NCBI GenBank assembly: GCA_039923935.1
Contig: JBDTBU010000226.1
Location: 1 to 10,815 of the forward strand
Reading direction: 5' to 3'
Source of the DNA: Paraktedonobacter sp039923935
Lineage (GTDB): Bacteria; Chloroflexota; Ktedonobacteria; Ktedonobacterales; Ktedonobacteraceae
DNA length: 10,815 nt
Shown here piece after piece: positions 1 through 6,569 of this stretch. The notes under the pieces were generated by a model. It was not told the origin of the DNA. It worked only from the letters and a program-made list of their open reading frames with translations, and ran no database searches. Numbering within the stretch: position 1 is the stretch's first letter; each line of letters begins with the position of its first letter. The position numbers were made by a program, and so were the translations under genes.

Positions 1-63
1 CGGGATTCGAACCCGCGACATCTTCCTTGGCAAGGAAGTGCTCTACCACTGAGCCACTCCCGC
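1..63 (-). tRNA. tRNA-Gly (anticodon GCC), 3' end cut off by the window edge
   Basis: Read on the minus strand, the gene begins at 63 with acceptor strand GCGGGAG. A D arm follows (GCTC, loop AGTGGTA, GAGC), then an anticodon stem CTTCC/GGAAG closing loop TTGCCAA. Anticodon GCC lies at 29-31 and reads GGC/GGU glycine codons. The variable loop and a T arm with the TTCGAAT loop come next. The window ends within the T stem, so the 3' acceptor strand, discriminator base and any encoded CCA are not visible. Every visible stem pairs without mismatch, so it looks functional. A strong promoter lies about 50 nt upstream. Confidence 0.96.
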
Positions 64-114
64 ATTTTTCACATCGATTTGAACCTCGTTGGAAGCTCTC
101 TCGTTTGTGTGAGT

Positions 115-143
115 AATATACTATACTCCCCAAATTTTGTCAA
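115..143 (-). promoter_or_regulatory. sigma70-type promoter of tRNA-Gly
   Basis: On the minus strand a perfect -35 TTGACA (138-143) is followed by a 17-nt spacer and -10 TATATT (115-120). This is close to the ideal housekeeping promoter. Transcription would start near 108, giving a leader of about 45 nt before the tRNA 5' end at 63. The promoter lies in the short gap between the hicB-like stop codon and the tRNA, so the tRNA does not need read-through from hicB. Confidence 0.85.
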
Positions 144-165
144 CTGGTTTTTGAGGGAAAATTTT

Positions 166-369
166 TTATGGCAATGGAAGCTGCTTATGCACACGAAAAA
201 GAATCCATCCCTCCAAGACTTCTTCTAATTCATTACGACAAGCTTCAAGAGTATCGGCATTAGCGTACACTCCATTGAAACCGGGAATTTCGCCATAGAA
301 TGTCCTATCGGACGGTAAAATTTCGTAGCTAGCGTGGCTCATCGCTGTACGGATATAGCTCGTTAACAT
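166..369 (-). CDS. HicB-family antitoxin-like protein, no HicA partner visible
   Basis: This 67-aa protein has the compact HicB fold signature: a strand segment with GEIPGFNGVYANA, then helix residues TLEACRNELEEVLEGWI. HicB proteins normally bind and block the HicA mRNA-cutting toxin; many single-domain relatives have no known partner. The ATG at 369 is chosen because GAGAGG sits 7 nt before it. The longer reading from 414 would begin at about the predicted transcription start. The protein stops right after LPLP, where relatives I recall continue for several more residues, so its C-terminus may be trimmed. No HicA-like reading frame lies between it and the tRNA, or upstream before the cyclase. 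It is transcribed divergently from the cyclase fragment. The family call is fairly secure; antitoxin function is not. Confidence 0.8.
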   Translation of the reverse strand: MLTSYIRTAMSHASYEILPSDRTFYGEIPGFNGVYANADTLEACRNELEEVLEGWILFRVHKQLPLP

Positions 370-419
370 TGGTAACCTCTCTTCTTGTGCGTTTTCATTC
401 TCCCATATCCACACTATCT

Positions 420-450
420 ATTATACATCATGATATGCAAAAATTGTCAG
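420..450 (-). promoter_or_regulatory. promoter of the hicB-like gene
   Basis: On the minus strand -10 TATAAT (420-425) is a perfect match. An upstream -35 reads CTGACA (445-450, 19-nt spacer) or TGACAA (444-449, 18-nt spacer). Transcription would start near 413, leaving a 5' leader of about 45 nt to the ATG at 369. This supports the shorter start for the protein. Confidence 0.65.
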
Positions 451-464
451 CAGAAAATATATGC

Positions 465-494
465 TTGCCACTGCCCGCTTCCTTGCTGTATGAT
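465..494 (+). promoter_or_regulatory. promoter of the truncated cyclase gene
   Basis: TTGCCA (465-470), an 18-nt spacer and TATGAT (489-494) form a plausible sigma70 promoter. Its -35 lies 14 nt from the -35 of the divergent hicB promoter, so the two are back to back. The predicted start near 501 leaves about 54 nt before the ATG at 555. Confidence 0.55.
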
Positions 495-554
495 AACGCT
501 CAGAGAGTAACTTCATCATTGCACGATGCCAACAATCCCATTCAGGAGGACACG

Positions 555-890
555 ATGCCCGAAGAACGCAAACCGGTCAGCATTCTCTTCGCCGATGTTA
601 CCGGCTCTACCGCGCTGGGCGATAGCATGGACCCGGAGGATGTGCGTGCGCTCATGAGCCGCTATTACGATCACGCCCGGCGTATTCTGCCCGCCTATGG
701 TGGCACATTGGAAAAGTTTATTGGCGATGCCGTGATGGCGATCTTTGGGCTGAACCAAAGTCATAGAGACGATGCTGAACGCGCTCTGGCTGCTGCCCTG
801 GCTCTGCGTGAAGCCATTGAAACTGATGAGTATCTCAGTCGCGTTTTTCGTCTGCGTAGGAAGGCGAGGGCAGACCGAGATCATGAGTGA
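555..890 (+). pseudogene. truncated class III adenylate/guanylate cyclase (N-terminal half of the catalytic domain)
   Basis: The 111-aa product begins like a class III cyclase domain: ERKPVSILFADVTGSTALGD, then an EKFIGDAVMAIFG segment. The two metal-binding aspartates are D14 (FAD) and D58 (GDA), and K54 occupies the adenine-selecting position. Family similarity runs to about residue 100 (FRLR, near 854). There the expected IGxNTGEV strand and the later substrate and transition-state Asn/Arg residues are replaced by RKARADRDHE and a stop. Neither other frame restores the missing half. Full-length relatives are several hundred to over a thousand residues, often with an ATPase and TPR tail. 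AGGAGGA lies 4 nt before the ATG and a promoter precedes it, so the fragment may still be expressed. It could not make cyclic nucleotide alone. Positions 891-1019 hold nothing I recognise. Confidence 0.8.
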
Positions 891-1019
891 TGATATCGAA
901 CAGGAGAAACAAGCACTGCAACATATTGCTATCCCTATTTTGTATATTGCATATGTAAATACATCACAGTGTACCAGTGAGTTCTACAAAACACAACAAA
1001 CAAGCGGTGATAGGGTGTG

Positions 1020-3425
1020 TTAGAGTGAAATATCAAATCCTCGCTCACGCAACAATTCCACTACTCGATCAAGATTCTCTGGCGAGACACGTACGAGGCG
1101 CTTCTCGGCGGGGAGAGATGCGCCGAGCAAGGGGCCGATCTCTTCATCGGCTAGGATGTCTGGCAAGGTCGAGGCGGCGAGGCTGAGCAGGGGAGCTGAC
1201 TCGATCTGTGGGGTCGGTTCCTCGCTATAACCACACCCCCAGAGTTTAAGACGGATGAGGAAGGAACCAGGGATACCACCCGCGCAATAATGCTGCAAAA
1301 AGTGGATAATCGCGTCAAGCGTACAACCAGAGGCCATAGCTTGCTGGAGAGAGGCGAAGGTCAGCCTGCGCCAACTGGTAGAAGCATCAGTTTCGGTAAC
1401 GCGCTCCAGTTCAGTAGCCAAATAGAGATTAGGCAGGGCATAGAGCGGTTTGAGCAGCCCATCTGGCAGCAAGTGCCACTGGGCCTCACGCGTGAGCAAA
1501 GGTGCGCCGGTTAATAAGTCCTGGTGCTGTGCGGCTGAGATCAGTGCGGGCAAGTAGTCGCGTTGCCAGAGTAGTTCTTGCAGGTGCGCGAGATGCTCTG
1601 TGGTGACTTCGGCTAGGGTCGGTGCGAGACGGCGCACAAGCCATGTACAGGTCTCAAGGTTGTTAAATAGCTCATCCAGTAACGCGGGATCATCGACTTC
1701 CAACAGGGTTGTGCCCCGCCACAGTTCGACGCGCCTAGCTTGGCGTTCCCACTCCACCAGCGAATACTGAATGTTTTGCGGGATTACTCCGCCAGCAGCC
1801 CGTTCCAGGGTCCGCTGAATCGTCTCGGCACTCAGGCCCAGTTGCACTGCACGTGTGACGCTGGCTTTGCTCAGACGATACTGAGCGATATGCTCCAAGC
1901 GCACGCGCTCCGCAAAGGCATCTAGCTCGACCAGGAGAGACTCGGAGACAGGCGCCAAAGCCACGAGATCGAAGTTGGGCTGCACAACCAGGCGTCCTTC
2001 TGGTAGATCAGCAACCTCTGGCATGGCGGAACTAGCCAGCAGGCCCGCGCCCTGTGCCAGACGAAAGGCATCGGGATGTTCAGCACTATCCTGCTCGATC
2101 ATGCCCAACCAGTACAGCGGCCCGGTGAGCAGAGCGCGAATAAAGCCGCCCTCAACAAGATGCCAGCCCTCGCGATGCGTCAGCCAGCCACGACGCAAAC
2201 GAAAATCCCAGCCATACGGGTTGCTACCCAACGAATACCGCTCGGCGCGTGCACCATACTGACGTGGGAAGAGCAGGTAGGGTACATGCAACTTCATATA
2301 CGCCACAAATGCGGGCAAGGTGTGCCAGGTTTCAGGCGTGACACGCAACACATGATCCACGACCAACAAGCGCGAATAGACGATCTCTTCATGGGCAGGA
2401 TCGAGCGGGGAAGGTCCGGGCCGTACCACTACATCGGGAATAAACGCGATTTCATTCCAGAAAGGCAGTTCCAGCCAAAGGCGAAAACAACGCCACGCCC
2501 GCACAACCAGAGGCTGCTCGAAAAATTCGCGGGCTGGGGTCGCATGTAGAGCACCCTGCCGTTCGACAAGCAGACCTAGTTTCATCAAGAGCAAGCGTAG
2601 GAAGAACACATATGGCGCATCGTTCTCGCTATTGACCTGCGCACTGTTCAGACCTTGCGCAAACTTGTCCTGCGCGGCCAAAGAATCGATCACCTGACGT
2701 AGAGATGTGCGCGTGAGCAAATGGCTATTCAGCAGGGGCAGGCCATCACGCATAGCAGCAACCAGCGACCAGTAGAGGTACAGACCACGTTGGAAGGCGT
2801 GCATGTTCTCCCCAGGCAATTCACCCTTCTCAGTCGTGACGGGCCGCTGAAATTCAGCCAGCTTCCACTCCTGATGAGCAATTTCCGCGACTGCTTGCGG
2901 CACAATCAGCACGCCGTCGTAGACCCCATTAGCATAATCGCGGCCCACAAAGTTGGTTTGTTTGCCCCAGAAGAGCAAGCCAAGCACGAGCAGACGGTGC
3001 AATGCCTGCTCAAAAGGCCCGTGAGGATGGGGCGCAGGATAAAGCGAAGGCAGTGTTGTGGGGTGTCCAGCTACCATTACAGGAGCAGAGCGTGTAAGGC
3101 TGCCTTTTTCCTGGACAGGTGCAACAACGGCGAAAGGTGAGTCTGGGGAACTGAAATACAGAGCCAGATCGCGACTGTTGGCACGTCCACCACAGGCCAC
3201 CAGTTCACGCAGTATACAAACCTCAGCATCACCAAGTTCACGCAATAATTCACGGCAGGCATGTGGCTCGAACAGATACTCGGCCAGTTCTGTCAAGTCT
3301 TGCGCAGTTGGATCTAGCTCAACACTTTTGCCTACCACCGTTTGCGCAGCATGGCGCGTTTTGAGGATGGCTTGCACATGATAGGACGGCACCATCTGCA
3401 AAAGGAGAAGATCGTTTGGTTCCAT
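1020..3425 (-). CDS. helicase-associated protein with XPB/Ssl2 N-terminal-like module; second gene of the operon
   Basis: This is an 801-aa, probably cytosolic protein. The ATG at 3425 is used because AGGAAGG lies 9 nt upstream, inside the end of the preceding gene, and the stop-to-start gap is only 5 nt. The N-terminal 100 residues look like winged-helix/SAP-type helices (LRELGDAEVCILRELVACGG at 61-80). Residues 430-465 carry GPLYWLGM...AFRLAQGAGLLA, also found in the upstream partner. Residues about 478-628 form the XPB/Ssl2-N-terminal-like 'Helicase_C_3' type module (LVVQPNFDLVALAP, then YRLSKASVTRAVQLG). Residues 685-800 look like a second copy (RRLTFASLQQAMASG...GGIP...LLRERG). I find no Walker A or DExx motor motifs, so it is not a helicase itself. 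Family knowledge: similar proteins of about 750 aa occur in actinobacteria, some beside an XPB-type helicase gene. Its role is unknown; nucleic-acid binding or a repair accessory is an inference. Confidence 0.8.
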   Translation of the reverse strand: MEPNDLLLLQMVPSYHVQAILKTRHAAQTVVGKSVELDPTAQDLTELAEYLFEPHACRELLRELGDAEVCILRELVACGGRANSRDLALYFSSPDSPFAVVAPVQEKGSLTRSAPVMVAGHPTTLPSLYPAPHPHGPFEQALHRLLVLGLLFWGKQTNFVGRDYANGVYDGVLIVPQAVAEIAHQEWKLAEFQRPVTTEKGELPGENMHAFQRGLYLYWSLVAAMRDGLPLLNSHLLTRTSLRQVIDSLAAQDKFAQGLNSAQVNSENDAPYVFFLRLLLMKLGLLVERQGALHATPAREFFEQPLVVRAWRCFRLWLELPFWNEIAFIPDVVVRPGPSPLDPAHEEIVYSRLLVVDHVLRVTPETWHTLPAFVAYMKLHVPYLLFPRQYGARAERYSLGSNPYGWDFRLRRGWLTHREGWHLVEGGFIRALLTGPLYWLGMIEQDSAEHPDAFRLAQGAGLLASSAMPEVADLPEGRLVVQPNFDLVALAPVSESLLVELDAFAERVRLEHIAQYRLSKASVTRAVQLGLSAETIQRTLERAAGGVIPQNIQYSLVEWERQARRVELWRGTTLLEVDDPALLDELFNNLETCTWLVRRLAPTLAEVTTEHLAHLQELLWQRDYLPALISAAQHQDLLTGAPLLTREAQWHLLPDGLLKPLYALPNLYLATELERVTETDASTSWRRLTFASLQQAMASGCTLDAIIHFLQHYCAGGIPGSFLIRLKLWGCGYSEEPTPQIESAPLLSLAASTLPDILADEEIGPLLGASLPAEKRLVRVSPENLDRVVELLRERGFDISL

Positions 3426-3430
3426 CGCGT

Positions 3431-5833
3431 TTAGCCTTCCTCGTGCAGCAGCGGAACCTGCCCGCGCCGTTTTAATTCTTCCAACAATCGTTCCACACCC
3501 TGCGTTTTGAGCAACAATAGATTGGGATGCAGCGTGCGCAACGTCTGCTCTTCCAACGATGTGAGCGCATGAAGTTGCTGCATTACCGAGGCATCGGCGG
3601 TTTGGAGCAACGAAACGTCGGTATACAAACGCACGCGTCCATACTGCGCGACGCGACGTTCCAGGCTTTCCAACAACTGGCGAGAGTACGTCTCGTTTGC
3701 AGTACAAAAACGAGCCAGCAGGGCCAGCAAGTCGCGGGGATTGTGTCCCCGGCTCAGCGCCTCGCCCAGAGAACGCGGCGTCAAGCGATAGCTCAATTGC
3801 TCATGCTGCACGCCGACGCTTTCGGCAAAATCTTCGACACAGGCGACCAACGGCCAGTTGACGGTCTGGCAAGGAATGAGCACATCACCCGCCTCTGAAA
3901 CAGTCAACGCGGGCAAAGCTGCGGAAATCTCTTCCTCTGGCATGTCTGGTGGAATGCCCTGAAAAAGCAGACTAGCCAGGGGAGCGAGCCGAAAGGCCAG
4001 GAGTTGCCCATCGGATGAGAGTGCGAGATCACACACGCCCCACCAGTGCAACGGTCCCTGGATCAGATACGCGAGATAACGTCCCTCGGCACGCAACCAG
4101 TCGGGAAGCTGCGTAGGATGCAACGGGCGCCCCTCTTGCTGCTCAACCCACCAGTGAGGCGAGGGAAATAGGCGCTGGCGACGCTGCAAAAAGGTGGGAT
4201 GCAGACGATAAACGAAACGCGCAAAAGATGCGAAATTGACCCACTGGCCCAAAGGCACCTGAACCAACAAGGCAAGCAGTTCTTGACGGGCTTCGTTATT
4301 CTCCTGTTCCAATTCGCCCCGGCGCAAAGCTGGCTGGTTCAGAGGCGTGGCTCGGCAGCGTACGCGCACCCCAAGCACGGAAAGCTCAAACAGTTCCGCA
4401 TACGAAACTTGTCTTAGCCAATTGGTAAAGAGTTCGTGGAGGATATCGTTCCCCGCCGGACCGAGCAAGAGTTGGGCCGCATTGGGCAGGACGCGCAGAT
4501 TGGTCTGCCAGCTATCCTCTTTATAGAGTAGGTTAGCCTGACGCAGTAGGCCCACAGCAAAGCGCAGAAAGGCCGGTGAGCGTGGGAGAGCAGCCTGTAC
4601 CATCTCGATCATGGCCGGGGCAGGCTGGTCCTCAGGTGGGGGCAGAGCCAGTGAGCCATCAGCAGCCAAACGCGAGGATGGGAGTGAGCCGCTACCACGC
4701 TGGGGACGCTTCTCCAGCAACTCGGCGGGCGAGCCATCCAGAGCGCGTGCACTGAGCAGCATATCCGCCAGCAATTTGTATGGTTCAGCCAGATGGAGCG
4801 TTGGGAGAGTAGAACTCGTCCCTTTGCCATAGGGAACAGTGACATCAAAGGGTGTCACTGGCAGAGTCACATGCAGGGCTTCGCGTACCTCCAGTGGAAT
4901 GTACCAACTCAGGTCCAGTTGCGAGACGTTGAGATGCACACGCGGCTGCAATGAGTGCTGAAAACTTGTGCGCACAAACAGCAGTTTGGCCTGTAATGCG
5001 ACCAACATATCCTGCAACACCCCAGTATTATCCAAGGCGAAACGTTCAAATAGGCCACGCAGTTCTTCATCGCTCATCACACCGCCAGCCAGGGCAAAGG
5101 CTGCCAACAACTGGCGTTGCGGCTTCTCCAGCGCACCCACCACGCGTCGAACCGCTGCGGGCTGGCCCAGTGTCTCAATCAACGTTTCTAACAAATGCGG
5201 CTTGCTCAGGCCAGGTAACGCAATGTCATACTCGCGTGCCACTGAGCGCAACTCGCTCAAGCCCAACTGACCCACAGTTTCACTCACACTGTTGACCGCA
5301 ATGCTACGCACAGGCAACGGAGCATAGCGCGGCGCGGCAAGCACGTCTGGTACCGGAGTCTTACGAATTGAGCGTGCTGTGTTGGACGCGACTGAGGCTA
5401 CATCGCTGGTTGCCACAGGCGAGGTATCGTCCTCCTCGACAGGCAACGAGACGAACGCATACGAGCGATTGACCCAGTGGTAGAGCAGGGCAGCAGCGTG
5501 GGGACAAATCAAAGCGGCTGTATTACCACAGGTACATACAACCTGACAAGAGTCGTGGCGTACCACTTCAACCACCACCTCAAAATGTGAGATTGGGGAG
5601 GTTTCAGAAACTTCTGCGACATCCTCTGGCTGCTCTACCAACACCATATCCGCTGCAGGAAGCAGTTCAGGGAGTGTCACAACGCCTGAGAGACGTGCTC
5701 CCTGACGCTTGGTTGTAGAGACACGTCCGCCACGAGCATATTCTTGTCCCAGTGACGCGTCCGCAAGCCCCGCGAGGCCAACGATATCGGCCTCGCGAAG
5801 ACGTTGCAGCACGACAGGCACAACATCATCCAT
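3431..5833 (-). CDS. SWIM zinc-finger / helicase-associated protein; first gene of the operon
   Basis: The protein has 800 aa from the ATG at 5833. A GTG eight codons upstream has no ribosome-binding site; the ATG has only a weak one (GGAA). Residues 100-112 form a SWIM zinc finger, CxCx7CxH, with ligands C100, C102, C110 and H112. A Ser/Thr/acid-rich linker (about 131-165) follows. Residues 187-224 resemble a SAP/Rho_N helix-extension-helix (LGLSELRSVAREYDIALPG), and a winged-helix-like stretch lies at about 235-290. Residues 365-410 are a low-complexity Pro/Ser-rich linker. Residues 586-625 contain GPLHWWGV...LLAFRLAPLASLL, shared with the downstream gene. The C-terminus (about 650-795, YRLTPRSLGEALSRG...RLLEELKRRG) matches the XPB-N-like module. 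No helicase motor is present. SWIM domains bind DNA or proteins, so a DNA-bound partner of the second gene product is a reasonable inference, not a demonstration. Confidence 0.8.
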   Translation of the reverse strand: MDDVVPVVLQRLREADIVGLAGLADASLGQEYARGGRVSTTKRQGARLSGVVTLPELLPAADMVLVEQPEDVAEVSETSPISHFEVVVEVVRHDSCQVVCTCGNTAALICPHAAALLYHWVNRSYAFVSLPVEEDDTSPVATSDVASVASNTARSIRKTPVPDVLAAPRYAPLPVRSIAVNSVSETVGQLGLSELRSVAREYDIALPGLSKPHLLETLIETLGQPAAVRRVVGALEKPQRQLLAAFALAGGVMSDEELRGLFERFALDNTGVLQDMLVALQAKLLFVRTSFQHSLQPRVHLNVSQLDLSWYIPLEVREALHVTLPVTPFDVTVPYGKGTSSTLPTLHLAEPYKLLADMLLSARALDGSPAELLEKRPQRGSGSLPSSRLAADGSLALPPPEDQPAPAMIEMVQAALPRSPAFLRFAVGLLRQANLLYKEDSWQTNLRVLPNAAQLLLGPAGNDILHELFTNWLRQVSYAELFELSVLGVRVRCRATPLNQPALRRGELEQENNEARQELLALLVQVPLGQWVNFASFARFVYRLHPTFLQRRQRLFPSPHWWVEQQEGRPLHPTQLPDWLRAEGRYLAYLIQGPLHWWGVCDLALSSDGQLLAFRLAPLASLLFQGIPPDMPEEEISAALPALTVSEAGDVLIPCQTVNWPLVACVEDFAESVGVQHEQLSYRLTPRSLGEALSRGHNPRDLLALLARFCTANETYSRQLLESLERRVAQYGRVRLYTDVSLLQTADASVMQQLHALTSLEEQTLRTLHPNLLLLKTQGVERLLEELKRRGQVPLLHEEG

Positions 5834-5880
5834 ACCTGTTATTCCATTTTTTAGCACATGTATCGTAAAAAATTTTTAGT

Positions 5881-5910
5881 ATCATATCATGAACTTGCCA
5901 AAATGGTCAA
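5881..5910 (-). promoter_or_regulatory. promoter of the SWIM/helicase-associated operon
   Basis: On the minus strand TTGACC (5905-5910), an 18-nt spacer and TATGAT (5881-5886) precede the operon. Start near 5874 gives a leader of about 40 nt to the ATG at 5833. That leader runs past the upstream GTG at 5857 without a Shine-Dalgarno sequence near it. I see no separate promoter between the two genes, so both should be on one transcript. Confidence 0.7.
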
Positions 5911-5932
5911 ATGCGTCTGAGGGCAAATCTGG

Positions 5933-5960
5933 TTGATTCGTCCATATGATATACTAATAA
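5933..5960 (+). promoter_or_regulatory. possible promoter of the small membrane protein gene
   Basis: TTGATT (5933-5938), a 16-nt spacer and TAATAA (5955-5960) could form a weak promoter with a start near 5967. An alternative -10, TATACT (5950-5955), is better matched but lacks a -35 at the right distance. It is divergent from the operon promoter, with about 25 nt between the two -35 boxes. Confidence 0.4.
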
Positions 5961-6000
5961 ATAGCTATCTTATGTACCATTCTGCAGGAGAATTTTTCAG

Positions 6001-6339
6001 ATGCAAGAATCAACCACCATAGTAGCCACACACCAGGATGGCGAACACCGCGAAGCGTATGGAACCGCGAAGACAGAGAATCTGCGCGATTTGGGTTTGT
6101 GGCGCATACTGCTGCCCCTGGTCGTCATCGGCGGCTGCTTGGCTCTATTGGCTATCCCACTGATATTTTTGATCCCACTGCTCATCAAATCGTTTGAGCC
6201 AACGAACCCAGCCAATCTGCAAGGGACGCCGTTGACCTGGCTCTGGATCGTGATGATCCTGCTCGTCCTGGTGGTGAACGCGATCATTATTCGCGGCTTT
6301 GGCAAGATCTTCTTCACGCAAGCCGGGAATTATCGCTAA
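6001..6339 (+). CDS. small two-helix membrane protein of unknown function
   Basis: I do not recognise the family. The 112-aa protein has a polar N-terminal tail of about 33 residues. A hydrophobic helix follows at roughly 34-60 (ILLPLVVIGGCLALLAIPLI), then a short polar loop with FEPTNPANLQ. A second helix lies at about 78-98 (LTWLWIVMILLVLVVNAIII), and the tail is short and basic. This predicts an integral membrane protein with both ends probably in the cytoplasm. AGGAG lies 10 nt before the ATG. It stands alone between a divergent operon and pepF, with its own candidate promoter, and a long hairpin follows 34 nt after its stop. No catalytic or metal motif is visible. Confidence 0.7.
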   Translation: MQESTTIVATHQDGEHREAYGTAKTENLRDLGLWRILLPLVVIGGCLALLAIPLIFLIPLLIKSFEPTNPANLQGTPLTWLWIVMILLVLVVNAIIIRGFGKIFFTQAGNYR

Positions 6340-6373
6340 GCTGGCTTTTAGCTATCTCCACCCATTGCAACGA

Positions 6374-6436
6374 GAAGAGGGGATAGGAGCGTGATGAGTG
6401 AGTGTCGCCTGTTCATCACGCTTCTATCCCCTCTTC
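6374..6436 (+). terminator. long hairpin after the small membrane protein gene, probable terminator
   Basis: Two 24-nt arms (6374-6397 and 6413-6436) pair along their whole length with one non-Watson-Crick (G-T) position, closing a 15-nt loop. The arms begin GAAGAGGGGATAG and end CTATCCCCTCTTC. The only T run (TTTTT, 6446-6450) starts 9 nt after the stem, following a separate 10-bp palindrome AGCAATTGCT (6437-6446). The palindrome plus T run could itself be the intrinsic terminator, and the long stem a 3' stabiliser. Confidence 0.6.
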
Positions 6437-6512
6437 AGCAATTGCTTTTTCGGATGAGCTAGTGTATATTTGTTGAAGCTGCCAATAGAGCAATTCTAGC
6501 CAGGATAACAGT

Positions 6513-6541
6513 TTGCCCATAGTAGGTTGGGGCAATATATG
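6513..6541 (+). promoter_or_regulatory. promoter of pepF with an inverted repeat across it
   Basis: TTGCCC (6513-6518), a 17-nt spacer and TATATG (6536-6541) give a start near 6548, about 22 nt before the ATG at 6570. The -35 hexamer TTGCCC and GGGCAA (6530-6535), directly before the -10, form a 6-bp inverted repeat separated by 11 nt. It could serve as an operator, but six base pairs can arise by chance. Confidence 0.5.
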
Positions 6542-6569
6542 TATTTCAATTTTAAGGAGATATTTACCT

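Noticed and set aside
369..554. Longer reading of the cyclase fragment starting at 369
   Set aside because: It would begin in the hicB start codon region, upstream of the predicted promoter at 465-494. AGGAGGA before the ATG at 555 and the cyclase-like sequence from there decide the start.
3426..3707. 94-residue N-terminal extension of the downstream helicase-associated protein
   Set aside because: It overlaps the coding end of the upstream gene, is rich in Arg/Ala/Cys as out-of-frame sequence tends to be, and the ATG at 3425 has a good ribosome-binding site and the usual 5-nt operon gap.
4790..4850. PYGKGTSST in the SWIM protein as a possible Walker A loop
   Set aside because: It lacks the GxxxxGK[ST] spacing and there is no Walker B or DExx partner, so it does not indicate an ATPase.
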